DNA of 64,000 nucleotides from Brevibacterium siliguriense (GTDB lineage: Bacteria; Actinomycetota; Actinomycetes; Actinomycetales; Brevibacteriaceae). This document shows, one piece after another, positions 52,235 through 62,941 of this stretch. Each line of letters starts with the position of its first letter. Positions within the stretch are counted from its first letter, which is position 1. The notes beneath the pieces are model-generated. The model searched no databases, was not told where the DNA came from, and worked only from the letters and a program-made list of their open reading frames with translations. A program made the position numbers and the translations under genes. The stretch is taken from positions 3,100,001-3,164,000 of the forward strand of contig NZ_LT629766.1 of the NCBI RefSeq assembly GCF_900105315.1, written 5' to 3'.

Positions 52235-53680
52235 ATGGACCTGCAACTCATCCTGGCGCTGATCGCCGGAATCGCGACGATCGTCGTCATCGTGCTCGCG
52301 ACCCGCCTCGACGCATTCATCGCTCTGCTCCTGGCAGCCGTTGTCACCGGCATCGTCGCCGGTCAGGACCTGCTCTCGATCGTCGACTCCATCACCACCG
52401 GATTCGGCGACACCCTGGCCAGCATCGGCATCGTCATCGGGCTCGGTGTCGGCATCGGCAAGATCCTCGAGGTCTCCGGTGCCGCCGACTCCCTGGCCCG
52501 AGCCTTCCTGCGCGCCTTCGGCAAGGGACGTGAGCCCTGGGCGATGGGCACGGTCGGCTCGCTCGTCTCCATCCCGGTCTTCTGCGACTCCGGGTACGTC
52601 ATCATGAACCCGCTGGCGCGTTCGATCGCCCGCGTGAAGAAGGGCGGCTATGTCACCCTCGCGCTGGCTCTGGGGTGCGGAATGACGCTGACCCACCATA
52701 TGGTGCCGCCGACGCCTGGCCCACTGGCGGCCACGGGCATCCTCGGTGCCGATATCGGTTCGGTCATTCTGGCCGGGCTCGTCTTCACCGTCGTCCTTCT
52801 GCCCGTTGTCGTCGTCTACGCCCGCTGGATCGGTCCGAAACTCGAACCGGTCCTCAACGCCCAGGTCAAGCATGACGTCTACGCCGAGGTGGTCGTCGAA
52901 ACCGCATCCGGTTCGGGCGGCGGCGACGTCCTCACAGCCGAAAGCGGAGACTCTGCCGGAACCGATAACGCTCCCGACTCGTCGAAGAAGCCCGGCGCCT
53001 TCCTCGGCTTCCTTCCGCTCATCGTCCCGCTCCTGCTCATCGTCGCCAACACCGTGAGCACCGCGATCGACAAGAACGCTCAGGGCCAACTCGCCGGAGA
53101 CGCCTACGAACCCTCCGCGTGGGTCGCGCCTCTGGCCTTCCTCGGCAACCCCGTCGTCGCCCTCATCATCGGTCTCGTCCTCGCCGTCTACACCCTGCTG
53201 CCCCGCGTGACTCCGCGCAACAAGGTGCAGAACTGGCTGGCCGACGGTGCAGCCTCGGCCGGACTCATCCTGCTCATCACCGGCGCCGGCGGCAGCTTCG
53301 GCCTCGTGCTGCGCGAATCGGGTGTCGGTGACGCCCTCGCCGAGGCGATCGCCTCGATCAGCCTGCCGGCCCTCCTCGTGCCATTCCTCATCGCCTCCCT
53401 CGTCCGCTTGGCGCAGGGTTCGGGCACGGTCGCGATGATCACCGCCGCTTCGGTGACGGCTCCGCTCATCGCCCCGCTGGGACTCGATCCGCTCGTGGCC
53501 GTGATGGCCTGCACCGCCGGTTCGATGGTCTTCTCCTACTTCAACGACTCCTACTTCTGGGTCGTCACGCGGTTCGCCGGCCTCGACGGAATCAACGCCA
53601 TCAAGGGCTGGTCGGGAATCACCACGGCGGTGTGGATCTGTTCCCTTCCGCTCCTGTTCGTGCTCGACTTGGTCGTATGA
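52235..53680 (+). CDS. GntP family gluconate/sugar-acid permease
   Basis: The 481-residue, roughly 12-helix protein of the GntP family has SIPVFCDSGYVIMNPLA, LTHHMVPPTPGPLAATGILG and a cytoplasmic acidic loop near residues 225-250. It imports aldonic or tetronic acids with H+. It heads an operon with a four-carbon acid sugar kinase (ATGA overlap), pdxA2 and a DeoR regulator, so D-threonate or D-erythronate is its likely substrate. Confidence 0.9.
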   Translation: MDLQLILALIAGIATIVVIVLATRLDAFIALLLAAVVTGIVAGQDLLSIVDSITTGFGDTLASIGIVIGLGVGIGKILEVSGAADSLARAFLRAFGKGREPWAMGTVGSLVSIPVFCDSGYVIMNPLARSIARVKKGGYVTLALALGCGMTLTHHMVPPTPGPLAATGILGADIGSVILAGLVFTVVLLPVVVVYARWIGPKLEPVLNAQVKHDVYAEVVVETASGSGGGDVLTAESGDSAGTDNAPDSSKKPGAFLGFLPLIVPLLLIVANTVSTAIDKNAQGQLAGDAYEPSAWVAPLAFLGNPVVALIIGLVLAVYTLLPRVTPRNKVQNWLADGAASAGLILLITGAGGSFGLVLRESGVGDALAEAIASISLPALLVPFLIASLVRLAQGSGTVAMITAASVTAPLIAPLGLDPLVAVMACTAGSMVFSYFNDSYFWVVTRFAGLDGINAIKGWSGITTAVWICSLPLLFVLDLVV

Positions 53681-55086
53681 GCTCCTCTCGCATGACCGAC
53701 TCCAACCCGACCGCACCTGCCGCCTCGGCACCGGCGAGTCCGCGCATCCTCATCGTCGCCGACGACCTCACCGGCGGCAATGCCTGCGGAGCCCTGTTCG
53801 CCGAGGCGGGGCTGCGAACGATCACCATCACCAGTACCGGCCCGGCCGGCAACATCGACATCAGCGGTCTGCTCGATGACTTCGACGCGGTCGTCGTCAA
53901 CACCGATTCCCGGCACATGACCGCACATGAAGCAAGCGAGCTCTACACCGATCTCATCGAGTCCGCTGGCGCCGTCGACCACGTGGCATGCCGCATCGAC
54001 ACCACTCTGCGCGGCAATGTCGGCCCTGCCGCGGCCGCCGCCATCTCGGCACGCAGACGGGCACTCGCCGCGACTGGCAGCCGGAACCACCGCGTGCTTG
54101 GACTCTGCGTTCCGGCCTTCCCCGCCGCTGGCAGGACCACCGTGCAGGGGCGGCAGCTGTTGGGCGGTCGCCTGCTCGAACACACCGAGCTCGCCTACGA
54201 TGTCCGCTCCCCCATGCGCACCTCCGTCATCGAGGAGATCCTTGCCGCCGGTGCGGACCTCGACTGCCATCTCATCGATATCGCCACGGTGCTGGCCGGC
54301 CGTGAGGCCGTCCGCGCCGCCGTGCTCGAAGCCATCGGCGGGGGCGCGGAGGTGCTCGTCGCCGATGCCCTGACCAATGACCACATCGACCTCGTCGGCT
54401 CTGTCATCGCTGAGATCAGCCAGAACCTCGCCGGGGCGGCCGACCCCGATATGCGCAACTTCGCAGGTTTGGCCGACGGTGTGCAGTTGGACTGGGTGAG
54501 CATCGATCCGGGACCCGGCAGCCTCGCCCTGGCCCTGTCCAGGATGCCTGCCCGGAACGACAGCGTCCTGCTCGGCATTTCGGGATCGGCAACCGAGGTC
54601 ACCCGGTCCCAGATTGCGGCGTTGGCCGAGGACTCCACGGTCACGGTCCTCCGTGCTCCGCTGGACGATGCGGGCCTGCCCGATGTCGAGGCCACGCTCA
54701 CCCTCATCGATCGGACCGCCTCGGCACGGGCGATCATCATCGCCACCGTCCTCGAAACCAATGATCTGCGGGAACTCACCGATGCGGAATCCGAACAGAC
54801 AACGCAGCGCTTGGCACTGATCGCCTCAGCGGTCATGTCCGCACTGCCGGTCTCCGGCCTCTACACCACCGGTGGGGACGTCACCGCCGCTGTGATGCGC
54901 GAGCTCGGCGCGATGGGTATGGAGATCGATAAGGAGATCGTGCCGCTGGCCGTGGGTGGTCGCCTCGTCGGCGGGAGCGCCGACGGACTTCCGATCGTCA
55001 CGAAGGGCGGGCTCATCGGAGACGCCGGCACCGCCGTCGAATGCCTCGAATTCCTCTCGACCACTGCCCGCGTCAGGCGAGACTGA
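53677..55086 (+). CDS. Four-carbon acid sugar kinase (DUF1537 family)
   Basis: The 469-residue two-domain kinase has an N-terminal substrate domain (ILIVADDLTGGNACGALF; CRIDTTLRGNVGPA) and a C-terminal nucleotide domain (SGLYTTGGDVTAAVM; GGLIGDAG). Family members phosphorylate D-threonate, D-erythronate or 3-oxo-tetronates at C4. Pairing with PdxA2 points to D-threonate/D-erythronate kinase. ATG 53677 overlaps the gntP stop; the first 20 residues are Ser/Pro-rich. Confidence 0.87.
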   Translation: MSSSRMTDSNPTAPAASAPASPRILIVADDLTGGNACGALFAEAGLRTITITSTGPAGNIDISGLLDDFDAVVVNTDSRHMTAHEASELYTDLIESAGAVDHVACRIDTTLRGNVGPAAAAAISARRRALAATGSRNHRVLGLCVPAFPAAGRTTVQGRQLLGGRLLEHTELAYDVRSPMRTSVIEEILAAGADLDCHLIDIATVLAGREAVRAAVLEAIGGGAEVLVADALTNDHIDLVGSVIAEISQNLAGAADPDMRNFAGLADGVQLDWVSIDPGPGSLALALSRMPARNDSVLLGISGSATEVTRSQIAALAEDSTVTVLRAPLDDAGLPDVEATLTLIDRTASARAIIIATVLETNDLRELTDAESEQTTQRLALIASAVMSALPVSGLYTTGGDVTAAVMRELGAMGMEIDKEIVPLAVGGRLVGGSADGLPIVTKGGLIGDAGTAVECLEFLSTTARVRRD

Positions 55087-55147
55087 CGCAGCGCAGACGA
55101 ACTCAGCGCCCCACCCACCGACAAACAACCGAACTGAGGAGACAGCA

Positions 55148-56194
<1,047 letters not shown>

Positions 56195-56262
56195 GCTGAG
56201 TCGTATGGCCAACCGAGGCGTTTTCGCTGCGGTCAGATCCGTGCCGACAGAGAGGGAGACAG

Positions 56263-56985
56263 ATGGCGATCCGATCGGGGACTCAGCGACGCCGCGACGC
56301 CATTCTCGGAATGCTCAAGACCGGTTCATGGAGCATCCCTCGGCTGGCGGGGGAACTCGGAACCTCGGAGTCGACGATCCGCCGCGACCTGCGTGAGTTG
56401 GCCGCAGACGGGCAGATCATCCGCACGATCGGCGGAGCAGCTGCGGGCGGATATGTCGAGCCGCCGTTGGGCGAGCGGATGGAGCAGCAGGCCGAGGCGA
56501 AGGACGCCATCGCCGCACTGGCTCTCGAGCGGCTCGACGACGGTGCGCGCACCGTCTTCCTCGATGCCGGCTCGACGACGGTGCGCCTAGCCGAGCGGAT
56601 CAGGGACCGCAGCGATCTCACCGTCTTCACCCGCGGCCTAGAGATCGCGCTGGCTTTGGCTCATCCCGCCGGCCCCAGGGCGATCATGGTCGGCGGCGAG
56701 GTCTCGACCCTGTCGCACGGCACCACCGGCGCACTGTCCGATCACGCGCTGTCCCGTATCCATGTCGATATCGCGTTCCTCGGCGCCGACGCAGTCGACC
56801 CCACGCAAGGGCTCGGCGAACCGAGCCTTGACGAAGCACGCACGAAGGAGCTCATCGCCGAGCGAGCCGGAACCGTCATCGTCCTCGCGGACAGTTCGAA
56901 GTCCGGCCGCGATGTCGCTGCATGGGCACCAATGCCGACTGGCTGGACGTGGATCGACGAGCACGGGGAGCACGCACAGAGCTGA
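56263..56985 (+). CDS. DeoR family transcriptional regulator
   Basis: The 240-residue protein has a DeoR winged helix (GTSESTIRRDLRELAADG) and a sugar-phosphate-isomerase-like sensor domain (FLDAGSTTVRLAERI; DIAFLGADAVDP). DeoR proteins usually respond to a phosphorylated sugar, here plausibly the tetronate phosphate. GAGAGGGAGACAG before ATG 56263. Last gene of the acid-sugar operon. Confidence 0.9.
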   Translation: MAIRSGTQRRRDAILGMLKTGSWSIPRLAGELGTSESTIRRDLRELAADGQIIRTIGGAAAGGYVEPPLGERMEQQAEAKDAIAALALERLDDGARTVFLDAGSTTVRLAERIRDRSDLTVFTRGLEIALALAHPAGPRAIMVGGEVSTLSHGTTGALSDHALSRIHVDIAFLGADAVDPTQGLGEPSLDEARTKELIAERAGTVIVLADSSKSGRDVAAWAPMPTGWTWIDEHGEHAQS

Positions 56986-56999
56986 GCCGCGCAGAGGGT

Positions 57000-57344
57000 C
57001 GATCGGTGGTTCTGTCGTCTAATTCAGAAATGGTTCGGATAACGCGAACGAGAACGATACTCGTCAGCGACGCTCATACAAATTCCGGCATTGAACGAAT
57101 TTTCTGTCAACAAGCTTTCGATAACGATAACTTCACTGTTCCCTGTGAAGCCGACTTACCTTTCCGAATCTGATTACATTGTGCATTCCTCCTGGTCAGA
57201 TATAGTGTTGATGAATATTCTTCTAGTGACACGCCGATGATTTGACACGATTCCTCGATTGAGAAGCTGAACACGTGCTCGTAACGTGGCTTCGGTTCGA
57301 AAGATGGATCACTTCGACAGTGGTCCACATGACTGGAGGAATTC
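57000..57344 (+). promoter_or_regulatory. AT-rich upstream region of the MHS symporter
   Basis: This is the most AT-rich stretch of the window and carries no gene. A possible promoter is TTGTGC (57179-57184) with TATAGT (57201-57206), spacing 16. A TTGACA-like hexamer lies at 57242-57247 without a good -10. CGATAACGATAAC near 57119 is a short direct repeat. The long leader (about 130 bp) suggests regulation. Confidence 0.35.
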
Positions 57345-58727
57345 ATGAGTATCCCCAATACTTCAGGATCCGCATCACCGGCTTCCCCGCCCGAGCCCGA
57401 CCTCAAGACGGTCCGCAAAGCCGTCGCCGCCTCGGCGCTGGGCAACGCGACCGAATGGTTCGACTACGGTCTCTACGCCGTCTCGGTCACTTATCTGGCC
57501 CAACATTTCTTCCCCGGCGAGCATGCGCAGCTGATGGCGCTGCTGACCTTCGCCGTGTCCTTCATCTTCCGTCCCCTCGGCGGAATCGTCTGGGGCCCGA
57601 TGGGCGATCGCCTCGGCCGCAAACGTGTTCTGGCGCTGACGATCCTGCTCATGGCCGGTTCCACCTTCTGCATCGCCCTTCTGCCCAGCTACGCCACCAT
57701 CGGCGTTGCCGCTCCCATCATCCTCGTCCTGCTCCGCATCATCCAGGGCTTCTCCTCCGGCGGCGAGTACGGAGGTGCCGCCACCTTCATGGCCGAATAC
57801 GCTCCGGACAATCGGCGCGGATTCTTCGGCAGCTTCCTCGAATTCGGCACTCTGGCAGGTATGGCCGCCGGTTCGCTGTTCGTCCTCCTCCTGCAGCTCG
57901 GCCTCGGGGAACAGACGATGACGGACTGGGCTTGGCGCATTCCGTTCATCTTCGCCGGTGTCCTCGGCGTCGTCGGCCTGTACCTGCGGTCTCGGCTCGA
58001 CGAGTCCCCCGTCTATGAGGAACTCGATGACGGCGGCCAGGACAAGTCGGTCAAGGAGGTCTTCGCGACCCTTTTCGCGAACTACAAGAAGCAGCTGCTC
58101 GTCCTCGGCGGCATGGTCGTCGCGGTCAACGTGGTCAACTACACCTTGCTGTCGTACATGCCCACTTATCTGCAGGATCCCGTCGGCATGAGTCCGAACG
58201 CGTCACTGACCGTGATGTTCCTCGCCCAGGCGTTCATGATGATCCTGATCCCGTTCGGCGGGATGCTTTCCGACAAGGTCGGTCGCAAGCCGGTCTGGTA
58301 TTTCTCCCTCATCAGCCTCTTCGTCGCAGCGATTCCGATGTTCATGCTCATGGCCAACGGCTTCGTGTGGGCGCTCATCGGACTGGCCGTCCTCGGCATC
58401 CTCTACATTCCGCAGATCTCAACGATTTCCGCGACGTTCCCTGCGATGTTCCCCGGACCTGTGCGCTTCGCCGGTTTCGCGATCTCGTACAACGTCTCGA
58501 CTGCACTGTTCGGCGGAACTGCCCCATCGATCAGCGATGGACTCATCGGCGCAACGGGAAACAACATCATTCCCGCCTACCTCGTCATGGCGGCGTGTGC
58601 AATCGGCCTGATCGCCACGATCTTCATGAAGGAGACCAACGGTGCTTCGCTGCGCGGCTGCGGACTGCCGGAGACCGGAGCGGACGTCGTCCTCGACGAA
58701 GCCGACCTCGTCGACAACGCAAAGTGA
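57345..58727 (+). CDS. MHS-family metabolite:H+ symporter (ProP/KgtP-like)
   Basis: The 460-residue, 12-helix MFS carrier of the metabolite:H+ symporter group has the start ATEWFDYGLYAVSVTYLA, loop 2-3 motif GPMGDRLGRKRVL, FSSGGEYGGAATFMAEY and second-half motif GGMLSDKVGRKPVW. Substrates of the group include proline/betaine, 2-oxoglutarate, citrate and shikimate; not decided here. TGGAGGAATTC before ATG 57345. Confidence 0.9.
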   Translation: MSIPNTSGSASPASPPEPDLKTVRKAVAASALGNATEWFDYGLYAVSVTYLAQHFFPGEHAQLMALLTFAVSFIFRPLGGIVWGPMGDRLGRKRVLALTILLMAGSTFCIALLPSYATIGVAAPIILVLLRIIQGFSSGGEYGGAATFMAEYAPDNRRGFFGSFLEFGTLAGMAAGSLFVLLLQLGLGEQTMTDWAWRIPFIFAGVLGVVGLYLRSRLDESPVYEELDDGGQDKSVKEVFATLFANYKKQLLVLGGMVVAVNVVNYTLLSYMPTYLQDPVGMSPNASLTVMFLAQAFMMILIPFGGMLSDKVGRKPVWYFSLISLFVAAIPMFMLMANGFVWALIGLAVLGILYIPQISTISATFPAMFPGPVRFAGFAISYNVSTALFGGTAPSISDGLIGATGNNIIPAYLVMAACAIGLIATIFMKETNGASLRGCGLPETGADVVLDEADLVDNAK

Positions 58728-58858
58728 TCGTCCCGGCTGCTGGCGACCGCATCTGAGCAACGCGCCGACTCCGACAGGGCAGACCGGCGATACCGCATCG
58801 GAACTTCCGATGCAGTGTCGCCGGTCTCCTGCGACTGGGTCTGGGTTAGTCTCAGACC

Positions 58859-59835
58859 ATGGTCACGGTGATTCCCGAACAGCCTGATTTCAACGAATCC
58901 ACCGCCGAGGAAGTCGTGTGGAATGCGCTGCGCCGTCAGCTTCCCGACGGGGTGACGATCATCCACGGTCAACGGCTGACCGGCGATGACAAGGACGTTG
59001 AGATCGATTTCCTCATCCTGCGGCCAGATGCCGGCATCGCCGTCATCGAGGTCAAGGGCGGACGAGTCGATGTCGTCGACGGCAAGTGGTTCACCTCCGG
59101 CGCTCAGGGAAAGCGCAACCACCTTCCCGAGCCTCCTCTCGAGCAGGCGATGATCGCCAAACATACGATCGTGGCCTATCTGCGACCACGACTCTCCCGC
59201 CTTCCGGGGCCGATCAGCCATCTTGCGGTCCTGCCCTACACGGAGCTGCCGAACAACTGGGACCAGCCGGATGCGCCGAGGCCGCAACTCGTTGATGGCA
59301 ACGAGATCGATTCCCTGTCGTCGAAGATCGCGACTCAGCTGCGCTTCGATTTCGATCCCGAACGCCACGACCTTGCCGCCGGGCACGAATTCGTGTTGAA
59401 GAACCTCCGCAGAACGAACCAAGCAGCGGAGAACTTCGCGCTCAGAGCCTCCGATCGCCCGCAACGGACTGGGCGAAGAGATCGAGTGGGTCGACGTCGG
59501 CCTCGACGCTGCCATAGCCGAAGCGGATGGGCAGGTGGAAGCACTCATGGACGACAGCTGGGTGGCCGGACAGATCCACCGGTTCGAGGCATCCGGTGCA
59601 GAAGGAGATCGTTGAGAACGAAGGAATCGCTGCCTACTGGGACCAATTCTTCGCCGAGGGGGATGTCTTCTCCGGTCACGTACTCGGCTTCAAAGGGCTC
59701 GAAGAGCCCGCTGTGATGCTCTGTCTCAACGGATTCAGAGACCATCAGCGGGCCATCGACATGCTCTACGTCGGAATGTCGCGAGCGATCGTCATCGGTG
59801 ATCTCAGCATCTTCGACGAAATCTACGACAATTGA
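58859..59835 (+). pseudogene. Degraded NERD-domain/UvrD-like helicase gene
   Basis: Three frames each carry a recognisable piece. 58859-59455 (frame of ATG 58859) encodes a NERD nuclease-related domain (EIDFLILRPDAGIAVIEVKGG). About 59460-59612, in another frame, encodes LGEEIEWVDVGLDAAIAEAD and onward, ending at a TGA. About 59600-59835, in the third frame, encodes the helicase end (GHVLGFKGLEEPAVMLCLN; DMLYVGMSRAI). The Walker A/B motor region is missing. An internal deletion plus frameshifts have destroyed an originally long NERD-helicase. Confidence 0.8.
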
Positions 59836-59898
59836 TCGCTCAGCTCGTCACCAGTTCCGGATCGAGCAGATGCCTACAGACGCACAGAGCGTCGGCGA

Positions 59899-60870
59899 CT
59901 ACTCTCCGGCGACTTCGAGGAGGACCTTGCCCATCACGGAGCGACCGTCGAGTTCATTGATCGCAGAAGAGGCCTCGGCGAGAGGATAGTTCGCGTGGAT
60001 GCGCGGATTCAGGCTGCCTGCGGCGACGTGGTCGAGGACGGCTTCCCACTGCTCATGGATATAGCTGGGGTGTCCCCAAGCTGCCGCGCCCCAAGCGACG
60101 CCATCGACGGAGATGTTCTTCAGCAGCAGACGGTTGACCTTGATCGTGGGGATCTCTCCGGCGGTGAAGCCGAGGACGAGGAGACGCCCGAACGGTGCGA
60201 GCGCTCGCGTCGAATCCGTAAAGCGATCGCCTCCGACGGGGTCGAAGACGAAGTCGACGCCCTTGGGATAGAGCTCCTTCGCGGCGTCTTTGAAACCATC
60301 GGCGAGGACGACGTGAGTCGCACCGAGTTCCCGCACCGCTTCGGCCTTCGCGTCGGTCGAGACGACGGCGACGACCTCGAGGCCCATGGCCAGGCCCAGC
60401 TGCACTGCGGCCGAACCGAGTCCGCCGGCGGCGCCATGGACGAGGAGACTCTGGCCAGGCTGGGCATTCGCGCGCACGCGCAGTGCGAAGTCAGCAGTGA
60501 GCACGTTCATCGGCATACCCGCGGCAGCGGCCAGAGAGACCGAATCCGGGATCTTCACTGTGGCATCGTCACCGGCGATGAGGTATTCGGCGAAGGTGCC
60601 TTTCCCGGTGATCGCAGCGACACGGTCGCCGACGGAATAGCGGGAATCCGGGCCCACCTCGGCGACCACGCCGGAGGCTTCGGAACCCAGGGTAAAAGGC
60701 AGGTCATGCTTGACCTGATACATCCCGCGAGTCTGCAGCACCTCCGGGAACGTCACGCCGGCATAGGCGACCTTGATGAGCACCTGGCCGGGTCCCGGAA
60801 CCGGACGCCCCACATCAAGGTGCTCCACATCATCGGGGCCGGTCAGAGCGGTGACGCGAATGGCTTTCAT
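59899..60870 (-). CDS. NADPH:quinone oxidoreductase-like MDR
   Basis: The 323-residue zinc-free MDR has LGSEASGVVAEVG, the Rossmann motif HGAAGGLGSAAVQLGLAMG and FVFDPVGGDRF. It reduces quinones or activated enones with NADPH. GAGGAAAC before ATG 60870. It is divergent from the APH-kinase operon, with palindromes in the shared gap, so the two may be co-regulated. Confidence 0.88.
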   Translation of the reverse strand: MKAIRVTALTGPDDVEHLDVGRPVPGPGQVLIKVAYAGVTFPEVLQTRGMYQVKHDLPFTLGSEASGVVAEVGPDSRYSVGDRVAAITGKGTFAEYLIAGDDATVKIPDSVSLAAAAGMPMNVLTADFALRVRANAQPGQSLLVHGAAGGLGSAAVQLGLAMGLEVVAVVSTDAKAEAVRELGATHVVLADGFKDAAKELYPKGVDFVFDPVGGDRFTDSTRALAPFGRLLVLGFTAGEIPTIKVNRLLLKNISVDGVAWGAAAWGHPSYIHEQWEAVLDHVAAGSLNPRIHANYPLAEASSAINELDGRSVMGKVLLEVAGE

Positions 60871-61005
60871 TGTTTCCTCGCTATCGTTTTGGCGCACACA
60901 GAGCCACGCGGCTCCGGTGTCGGCGGTCTTCTCACCTCTATCACACCGAACGGCTATGAGTGTGATCACCCTCACGGCTTGACTCCCCCGCCGGGGATGA
61001 ATAAT

Positions 61006-61031
61006 GTGAACTCAACTGAACGATTGTTCAC
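61006..61031. promoter_or_regulatory. Overlapping palindromes before the APH-kinase operon
   Basis: TGAAC-GATT-GTTCA (61017-61030) is a perfect dyad, and GTGAAC (61006-61011) with GTTCAC (61026-61031) forms a second one sharing its right arm. It lies 16-40 bp before the kinase start, a typical TetR-repressor position. No tetR gene is visible in the window. Confidence 0.5.
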
Positions 61032-61046
61032 TCGGGAAGGTCGAAG

Positions 61047-62069
61047 ATGACGCAATCACCGGCAGGGTTCGATGCGGACAGCATCGGCAGATGGATCGAG
61101 CAGAGATTCGGAGTCAGCGATTTCGACGTCGAAGTGATGTCTGTCGGTCGATCGAATCTCACGTTCACCATCTTCGTCGACGGCAGCCCGCGCTGGGTTC
61201 TGCGCCGCCCGCCCTTGGGTCACGAAGGCGGCAGCGCTCACAACGTCGCCCGTGAAGGCCGGATCATGGCCGCCCTCAACGACAGCGGCGTTCCGGTGCC
61301 GACGGTCCTCGACATCGTCGATGATCCCAAGGCTCTCGACGTGCCCTTCGTGTTCATGGACCACTGCCCCGGCTTCCCGATCAACACCCCGGCTGAGTGG
61401 GAGTCCGTCCCTGCCGAGAACCGCCGCGACTGCGCCTTCGGCATGGTCGATGCATTGGCCGCGATCCATTCCGTCGACGTCGATGCCGTCGGTTTGTCCG
61501 ATCTGCGCCGACCGGGCGGACTCATCGACCGCCAGCTGCGGCGCTGGATCGGACAGGTCGAGAAGATCGCGATGCGCGGGACCCCGATCATCCATGAGGT
61601 TCACGACGCGCTTCGCGAGTCCATGCCCGACCCGGCACGCTCACCTGTGGGAATCGCGCACGGGGACTTCAAACCGAACAATATGCTCTTCGCTCCCGGC
61701 GGGTCGGTCAACGCCGTCGTCGACTGGGAGCTCACCGCCATCGGCGAGGTGCTCACCGACCTCGGCTATTTCGTCGCCATGCTCACGGTGCCGGACCGGT
61801 ACACGAGCATCTGGGTTCCCCGTGCCGAGGACGGCTTCCCGACCACAGACGAACTCATCGACCATTACCAGGACGCCACCGGCCACGAAGTCCACGATGT
61901 CGGCTACTACTCGGCCTTTGCGATGTGGAAGCTCGCCTGCATCCGTGAAGGCGTGTACACGCGGCTGGCGACGGGAAAGATGGGCGACCTCGATCTCGAC
62001 CCGGAAGAAGCCGGAGCCGGAGTCGAAGACCTTGCCCGTCAGGCGCTCAACCTGCTGGAGAGATCATGA
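61047..62069 (+). CDS. APH-fold phosphotransferase (ACAD10/LvaA-like)
   Basis: The 340-residue aminoglycoside-phosphotransferase-fold kinase has WVLRRPPLGH, the catalytic HGDFKPNNMLF and metal-binding AVVDWELTAIG. The RRPP and HGDFKxxN forms mark the acyl-CoA-dehydrogenase-associated group (ACAD10/11 kinase domain, LvaA) that phosphorylates 4-hydroxyacyl-CoAs. The downstream SDR (ATGA overlap) and acyl-CoA dehydrogenase support this. Confidence 0.85.
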   Translation: MTQSPAGFDADSIGRWIEQRFGVSDFDVEVMSVGRSNLTFTIFVDGSPRWVLRRPPLGHEGGSAHNVAREGRIMAALNDSGVPVPTVLDIVDDPKALDVPFVFMDHCPGFPINTPAEWESVPAENRRDCAFGMVDALAAIHSVDVDAVGLSDLRRPGGLIDRQLRRWIGQVEKIAMRGTPIIHEVHDALRESMPDPARSPVGIAHGDFKPNNMLFAPGGSVNAVVDWELTAIGEVLTDLGYFVAMLTVPDRYTSIWVPRAEDGFPTTDELIDHYQDATGHEVHDVGYYSAFAMWKLACIREGVYTRLATGKMGDLDLDPEEAGAGVEDLARQALNLLERS

Positions 62070-62857
62070 CCTCGACCCTGACCGGCAGGCGCGTCGTAGT
62101 CACCGGAGCGGCAGGAGGAATCGGTGCAGCATTGGCCGCTGCACTCATCGACCGCGGCGCCGAAGTCGTCCTCGCCGATCTCTCCCCTGAAGTCAGCGGC
62201 ACCGCCGCCGGGCTCGGCCCATCGGCATTCGCATGGATCGGAGACGTGTCTTCGGTCGAGGGAATCTCTGCGCTCATCGAATTCGCCGACGACCGCCTCG
62301 GCGGGATCGATCTGTACTTCGCCAATGCCGGGATCATCGGTCCGGCGATGCTCGGCGAGAACGATGCGGACTGGGATGCGATCATCGACGTCAATATGCG
62401 CGCTCATATCCGGGCCGCCCAGGCGCTCGTCCCCCGTTGGCAAGAAGCCGGTTCCGGATATTTCGTCGCCACCGCCTCGGCGGCGGGGCTGCTCACACAG
62501 ATCGGCTCGGCCGCATATTCGGTGACTAAGCACGCTTCGGTCGGTTTCGCAGAATGGTTGGCCATGACCTATCGCGAAGACGGTATCCGCGCCTCGGTGA
62601 TCTGTCCGATGGGCGTGAACACGAATCTGCTCGACGCTGCCGGAGCCGGCGGCGCCGCCCAGAAGGCTGTGACCTCAGCCGGGACTGTCCTGGAACCCGC
62701 CGAGGTGGCCGTCATCGTTCTCGACGCCGTCGAAGACGAGCAGTTCCTCATCCTGCCGCATCCCGAGGTCCTCGAGATGTACCGGATGAAAGGCAGCGAC
62801 TACGACCGCTGGCTGCGCGGAATGTCCCGCTACCAGGCGCGGCTCGAGGAACGGTGA
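62066..62857 (+). CDS. Short-chain dehydrogenase in the APH-kinase operon
   Basis: The 263-residue SDR has cofactor motif TGAAGGIGAALAAAL, NAGIIGP, and catalytic Ser/Tyr/Lys (TASAAGLL; YSVTKHAS). It overlaps the kinase stop by 4 bases. In the levulinate-type pathway an SDR (LvaD) oxidises the 3-hydroxyacyl-CoA formed after hydroxyl migration; this gene is the positional equivalent (inference). Confidence 0.85.
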   Translation: MTSTLTGRRVVVTGAAGGIGAALAAALIDRGAEVVLADLSPEVSGTAAGLGPSAFAWIGDVSSVEGISALIEFADDRLGGIDLYFANAGIIGPAMLGENDADWDAIIDVNMRAHIRAAQALVPRWQEAGSGYFVATASAAGLLTQIGSAAYSVTKHASVGFAEWLAMTYREDGIRASVICPMGVNTNLLDAAGAGGAAQKAVTSAGTVLEPAEVAVIVLDAVEDEQFLILPHPEVLEMYRMKGSDYDRWLRGMSRYQARLEER

Positions 62858-62941
62858 CACCGAACCCGCCACCGAGTGAGACCCGCCTGTGACCCAGCCT
62901 CACAACAGTCTGAGACACACCGAGAGAAGCAAGGAGCACAC

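Noticed and set aside
52100..53731. 543-codon minus-strand frame opposite gntP
   Set aside because: It is extremely Asp/Glu/Gly/Arg-rich antisense to a highly hydrophobic permease, with no domain.
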